From positions 7,956,501 through 8,020,500 of the forward strand of contig JAZGTH010000019.1 in the NCBI GenBank assembly GCA_036877525.1: a stretch of 64,000 nucleotides of DNA. The letters are read 5' to 3'. Below the pieces are notes generated by a model that worked only from the letters and a program-made list of their open reading frames with translations, made no database searches and was not told the origin of the DNA. Both the position numbers and the translations under genes were made by a program. The stretch comes from Chromobotia macracanthus (Eukaryota; Chordata; Actinopteri; Cypriniformes; Botiidae). Each line of letters opens with the position of its first letter. Within the stretch, counting starts at the first letter, position 1. This document shows, piece by piece, positions 58,114 to 64,000 of this stretch.

Positions 58114-59321
58114 TTCTCATGTGTAACCCTGTTATGTTCCAGCAAGACAGTTTATATCAGAGGTTCCTCACTGAAGTGGCTTCTGTTTTGAGCAGCTTTG
58201 AGAACTGTAGTTGTGACAGGTGAACGTCACGTAAGAGCTTTGGGTCAAATTGAGGAACTCAGAATTTAAATGTTTGAACTTTTACAGTTTTTTTATTATT
58301 GGCACAAAAGATTAGGGTTATTTACTGGTTTGCTTGCAAAACTTTTGTTTCCTCTTTTTAACTTCTTTGCATGCGTGGACAGAACCGTTTTTACACATAT
58401 CTGAGGTCAGTGTTTGTACTTCCTGTCTTCATTGTCGTAAATGAGATTTAAACTGAGCAGAGCAGGCTGATCCTAGATCAGCGTTAAATAATAGAGACGG
58501 GGTATTTGTGTAACAGAGTACATAGATAAAGATGATGGATAACTGACAGAAGAAAAGATTTTAAAGGATAAAGGGAAGAAATAACAAAATGACCCAATAA
58601 CTGCACAGAATAGGGAAGCACTGTGGGAAGTACAGGGTGTAGTCATACACTGATGAAGAAGATGCTCTGCAGTGTTACTGAGACAGATAACAGAGCGTGT
58701 GACTCCACCTCCACTTTCTCAACAGTGACAACTAGAGCTTTAAACCAAACCAGCTCACCACTGAAACACTGAGCTCACCTTTTCTGTGAGGAAACCGTTT
58801 AATCACTAAAGCAGACACTTTAACTGTGAGTTAACAGTAGATAACAGTATTTATTCATGTACTTGTTACATTGTATCAGAACCATGTTTATGGGTGTTTA
58901 AAACACACAGTTTTACTGTTAGTGGTTGTATAAATAACAGCCTCTGTTGTAGCTCTCTTCTGTTTTAAAGGTTGAAGTTAGACTCTGACTGAAAGTAGAG
59001 GGTGGAGTAAAGCTGAGGGTCATGAATCTGATTGGCTGCAGAACTTTGACTGACAGTAAAGTAAACAACAATGAATGTTTATGAACATTACAGTGACATT
59101 ATATGCACAAGTAATTTATATCAGTGGTTCTAAACAGATTATCTTTAAAAATAAATCATTCAAATGATCTATGACTGTGTGACAAAAGCTGAGAAGATGA
59201 TACGCCCCTCACCTTTCTGCTACATAAAGTGTCTGTTTCAGCATCAGGATGAGCTGCAGAGGCAGGTTTTATTTGATGCATTAAACTTCACATTAGAAAG
59301 TATGTGGATGTTTTTGGTTAC
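58114..59321. other. Spacer between receptor C and pseudogene D
   Basis: No supported exon. The part near 59000-59060 echoes phrases of the receptor C tail exon (GATTGGCTGCAGAA, TTTGACTGACAG) and may be a decayed tail exon of pseudogene D. Confidence 0.35.
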
Positions 59322-60350
59322 CACTAGAACTGTTTGATTTTCTCTTTCTCATGTTTCTCAGAACACAGAGCAGCAGCACAGACAGACCCGTGACCAGCAT
59401 CATAGCACCTGGAGAAGAAACTGTTACAGGAGGAAAGTACACCAGTTGAATTCTGACATTGTTCTTCATGGCCATTTGGTTTATGGCAGATTTTCAGAGT
59501 AAACGCAAGTAGCGTGTTTGAAATGTGACCTCTGCATTTAACCCATCCAGTGAGTAATGAACACACACACCTGGAGCAGTGGGCAGCCATTCACCGCAGT
59601 ACCCAGGGAGCAACTGTGGATTAGCTGGTAAGTTTTGGTAGTTACCCACTGATACCGTAGATGCAGTCAGTACAGTACAGACCTGGGGAGGATTTAAAAA
59701 ATGAAACTTTCATGATGACGTCACTGTTCCATTCCCAGAATCCTCCAGCATGAATCTGACTGACACTAGAACATCTGCGTATTTACGTGGATATCTGCAG
59801 AAGTACTTTGGTTGAAGCCTGTCCTCACTCAAACCTGTGACTGGATCTCCTTCATGTACACATATGATACTTCTGTCAGTAGCTGAAACTCCAAATCCTA
59901 TTGGATAAAACTCAGTAATGCCACTTTAATTTCAAACTTGATATTGTAGTGATGTTTAATGATGTTTGGTTTTGTGCAAACAGATTCAGTGGTGATAACA
60001 AGCATCAATCATTATCAATAATCTTGAAAAGCATTATGACCTTTTAAACTATTTTATCAGCAGTTCAACAGATATTATAATATTAAAACGATCATTTATA
60101 TGCAGTGGACAGATGATATTAGATCACTGAACTAATGACATATACATCCATGAATGAAACAATGAACCATGAAGCTCTTGTGATGTGTGATCTGACAAAC
60201 TCTTACAGTGTGACTTTCTAACATGAGATATAGAACCAGAATCATCTGATAAATGTGCAGAAAACACATGATCAGGTGCCGTTACTGTGTGTGTCACAGA
60301 CACAAAGAACTGACCTGACAGACAAATCCAGATCCAGACAACAGCTTCAT
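59322..60350 (-). pseudogene. pIgR/CD300-like receptor D, decayed
   Basis: Signal exon 60350-60315 (MKLLSGSG...) resembles that of C but is one base shorter and ends out of phase before GTCAGT. V-exon relic about 59899-59695: retains GFGVSATD, PKYFCRYPRKYADVLVS, but the first Ig Cys region is lost, about 30 residues after DVLVS are missing, the YWC strand is absent and a stop follows. Membrane exon 59408-59322 is still clean (GAMMLVTGLSVLLLCVLRNM then RKRKSNSSSG, donor GTAACC) and matches the NRKKRKSHSSSG of receptor C, its closest relative. A SINE-like insert occupies 59500-59640. No intact product is possible. Confidence 0.75.
59500..59645 (+). mobile_element. SINE-body fragment inside pseudogene D
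   Basis: Contains the common fish repeat phrases GAAATGTGACCTCTGCATTT, AACCCATCCAGTGAGTAATG and GCAGTGGGCAGCCATTC, ending CCAGGGAGCAACTGTGG. Identified from memory of the repeat, so moderate confidence. Confidence 0.55.
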
Positions 60351-63300
60351 TTGTATTCTATACCCGTTATATTCCAGCAAGATCCTTTTGTGTTTCCTGC
60401 TTACTAAGACTAAGATCTTAAGTCACTGTCAGTGTCATATTGAGAAACACAAAGTTCAATGTTTACTGTTTTATAATACTGTCAACTTTTGCTTCCTTTT
60501 TATGTCTGCTGGCAACTGTTTTCTCACTCATCAAAGGTTTTGGAAAGAGATCTTAGCTGAGCAATCTGATTCTAGGTCAGTGTAACAGTATAGACAGTGA
60601 GTTCTTGACAGAGCAGAGGTCTCTACAGTTGACTGTAAAGTCTTTTTACCCAAATGCATTACAGTGTATGCTGCTGAAATGTCATTATTGTATAGTAATG
60701 TGATTTATCACTGTCTGATTAATTGAGGTTATCACAATACGTTATTGTAAACATTTAAAATTAAAGAAATAATGAGCCAGATAAAATATCAGGTGTATGT
60801 GGCCCTCCTGTTACAAAGAGATCTGTATGCAAACACAAATGCTCTTGATGTTACGATTATGGACTCTTTTGTGTTGTGTTATGTTTATCCTGGTGTGTTT
60901 TGGTTCATTTCCTGTTTTCCCTTATTTGGTCATGTTCCTGTTTAATCAGTTAATTCCCATCATCTGTTTGCCCCTCATTTCCTGCACTCATTGAAGCTCC
61001 CCTTTCAGTTTGGTTTCTGGTTGGTGATTGTTTGTGTTTTATATTCTGTGATATATTGAGTTATTGTGTGTTGTTTGGAATAATATTAAAACCTGTTCTC
61101 TTGCAATATTCCCGGTTTCGCTCCTTTGTTTGTGTTCCCGTGCTCCTGTCAGCACTCAGATGGGTTGGCTAAGAAAAATCATCCTTATCAAGAATAAAAT
61201 CAAACAGTAATGTTATAACAAAGTACATGTTATGCACAGTTATTGTATTGCATAACATTGCATAACGTCCAACTGATGTTGTTGGATCGTGACTCTAGAT
61301 TTCACAGCTCATAACATCTTTTGTAAACGATGCACATTTTTCTGCTCCTGAAAATCTGAAAACTGCTTTTCGACATCCTGTCGTGACAGCCCCTTTTATG
61401 ACATGGACCCAACATGCTCAAAACCTCAAAGAAAATGTAAAATGACAGCTGAATATATCAGGATGTTTTTGCATATGTGAGGTGTGTTTATTATTCTAGT
61501 GGCAGAATGCAAAAATGTAACAGCTGAGATATTTGCATGTCATCAGAGCTGCTGACAGGATCTCTTCAGAGCTATTAACTGTGCAGGTCATAATGAATTT
61601 AATTCTCTCTTTGACAAGTGAGTATGATCATATTATACATCATATAAACATCATTTAAAATAATTAAAGAATGTAATGTGTGATGTAAACGAGTCTTAAA
61701 GTCAGTAATGTATATGATGTTTTTTGAATATATAGAGAGTGAATGCACTGCATTCCACCACCACAGCTGTATCTCCAATATAACACTGCTTTTCTGCTTA
61801 CAGATTTTGCACAGATGCAGAGCTAATTTTTTTCAAGTCCTTTCTGATCATCTGCATTAAGTTTGGGACAGATTAGTCTTTATATCTGGTGAATCATACG
61901 GATGATTCAGGATGATTCTGCACTGAAGATCATTTGAAGCACTATGATTCAGAAGTGAATAATAATAATTCAGATTGTAAGAAGAGTGTTTGATTACGGC
62001 TTTGGCTTGCCCAGTTGTAGTGTTGCTGCTAAATCACATAAAGAGGCAAATGTTATTCCTTCACCAGGAAAACAGTTGATGGATGGTGTGAAGTACTTGA
62101 TGGTGCCAGTAACACATTATAATTATTTACTGCTGTTTTCAGATAGATGAAGAAATGATCAGAATGAGGCTGTTGAATCTGCTTTGATCCTGGTTTCCAC
62201 AGTGATACAATTACATCCAATACAAAGAGGTTAAATTGTATTCAAATCCACACAAACTCCATGTCAACATGTTTTTATGTGTTTGTTTTTATCTGGAAGT
62301 TGTACAAACAGTTACATTGTAATGTGCCTGTATAGATATGATATTTAAATAACATCTGTGACCCAGCGTCATCATGGAAATGACATTTGACTGAATGTTT
62401 GTCAACACTGTACTGGACTTACAGAACCTGGATGACATTCCTCATCATGAATATCTTACTGCCCCTTACCAAACAGCAGTTAAATTACTGGAACAGCTGT
62501 GCTGTCTTATTTATTTACTCTTATTTTTCTTTCATTCTGTTAAGTATTTTTTTTTGTTGGCATGATTGTTATACATACAATGTTGGCAACGCACTACACT
62601 ACATAAAGGAAATCAATAGTTTTACACAAAGTGTGATGTGAATATTATTAACTTAAGTTATTATTAAATTAAGTTTTAATCTGTAGCACTGCAGCTGTGC
62701 AAATGCCTACATCACAGGGAACTGTAGCAGAGCAAATGAATCCAGCAAGGTCTTCTTCTGTGACGTGTGCAGGGTGTGAGCTGCTCCTGTAGGGTCGACG
62801 TCTTCAACAATACTGTTACAGATCTCTGTACCTGCAAGGAAGGCCCCGCTTCTGTCTGAATGGTGCAGTACTGTACTGGTAATGGATAAGTATTGTCGTC
62901 TGAGATACTTCATGTACATGTGTTAAATTGTTTGCTCTTTAAGACTTGTATACTAGAACAGAATGTTATTGTTTTGGCACATACAGTATTAATATGTATC
63001 CTAACTGAAAATACTGTGTTTTAAATTAAATTACATTTAAGTATACTAACAGAAAAGCCTAAGTATTTTTGGCATATATCAGTGCTGAATCTTTTGATTG
63101 AGATGTATTTAATGGTAGGCAATTTCAAAAGGCTAACAAAAGTTAAAAGAACTCTGTAACCAGTAGGCCACAACTGTCCTAAAAATATTTTGAAGTATAC
63201 TTATTTTTTACTTTTTGTATCTAAAGAAACATAGATAAAATCTTTAAAGAAATAAAAAATAAATTAAATGTAATAATTAAAATATTATTTTTTGTATTTT

Positions 63301-64000
63301 TCATTTTTGAATTTGACTTTTCAGAAATAAATGGTACAAAGAACAAACATGAATACAAGTACAACAAGGTCCAGTGTGTAATTAAATTTATGTTTAGTAA
63401 CTAATTTGAATTTAAAGCCAGAAACACAAGGAGACACAATGGGGGTTAAATTTCCATGATGGTCTGATATCTGCTCTATAAACACTCGTGACACAAATAT
63501 CTGCTTGTATTCAGTCGTGTCAGGTGAGGATCAATGTATGTACTGTAACTCAGTGCAGGTAAGATCATCTTTACATTAATACTGCAGACTAACATGTCAA
63601 CCTGCTTTGGTTTTATTGTTTGTCATGAGTAACTGTTTATGATATTTGTCTCAGATGTGAGACAAGCTCATGTACTGTAGATATCTAGACGCATGATCAG
63701 ATATTGTTGTAGAATTTGTCTTGTTTAAATAATTGCTCTGAAGAGGTTTTGAAGCCAGTCATAAGGTCATAAGCAGACCTTATTGAACAGACAACAAGTC
63801 GAGTTACGTTTGCAAAGGCAACTCCAGAACGTGGTTTGCACTCATATATATACGCCTAAAGCTGCATATATACGCATTTTTTACCATATATGAATTCCTG
63901 AAGTTTGATTGATAGCTGTCATGTATTTCTAGCTCCTGAACAAGTTCTTTCCATGTTTATGTGTTTCTCAAGCTTTAAATAGGTACTCACTGCAATCCTC
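60351..64000. other. Right flank, no gene seen
   Basis: No exon with Ig, membrane or ITIM signature was found on either strand. About 60840-61140 has a low-A, T/G-rich composition resembling the 3' end of a dispersed repeat, but I could not assign it. A SINE-head echo (CCAGTAGGCCACAACTGTCC) lies at about 63160. Confidence 0.4.

Overview
The window is vertebrate nuclear DNA from a ray-finned fish, most likely a cypriniform or close relative. Genes are split by GT-AG introns, there are many (CA)n/(GA)n tracts and minisatellites, and the mobile DNA is typically teleost: tRNA-derived SINEs, a Tc1 remnant, a hAT-like element and short TTAA-ended elements. The order mri1 - cc2d1a - nanos3 is a conserved vertebrate block (human 19p13), which supports assigning each of the three. 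The species cannot be fixed from the sequence alone.

Layout. 1-2.6 kb: flank with no gene seen. 2.57-8.04 kb (minus): mri1, six coding exons, a CpG-rich promoter and three minisatellites in or beside it. 12.26-21.06 kb (minus): cc2d1a, 27 coding exons giving 994 residues with four DM14 repeats and a C2 domain. 23.66-24.18 kb (minus): nanos3 in one uninterrupted frame. 26.95-27.86 kb (minus): a two-exon G-protein gamma subunit of GNG5/GNG10 type, with a 1.4-kb (CA)/(CT) microsatellite starting a few bases upstream of its ATG.

30-60 kb is an innate immune receptor cluster. Two Siglec/CD22-like receptors lie on plus (30.2-33.4 and 35.3-40.3 kb) with a decayed third between them. Three pIgR/CD300-like receptors (47.6-49.7, 50.9-53.7, 54.7-58.1 kb) and one pseudogene (59.3-60.4 kb) lie on minus. 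Between the two groups, 40-47.6 kb is rich in transposon remnants and carries the 3' coding exon of a Gly/Ala-rich protein that I do not recognise functionally. 60.4-64 kb shows no gene.

How they fit together. mri1 (methionine salvage), cc2d1a (membrane traffic/signalling scaffold) and nanos3 (germline RNA repression) are unrelated in function and linked only by old synteny. The receptors look like a functional set: most tails carry tyrosine motifs of ITIM type, so the locus would mainly deliver inhibitory signals in leukocytes. Single exons are almost identical between neighbours while their flanks have diverged, which points to recent exon-sized gene conversion or duplication.
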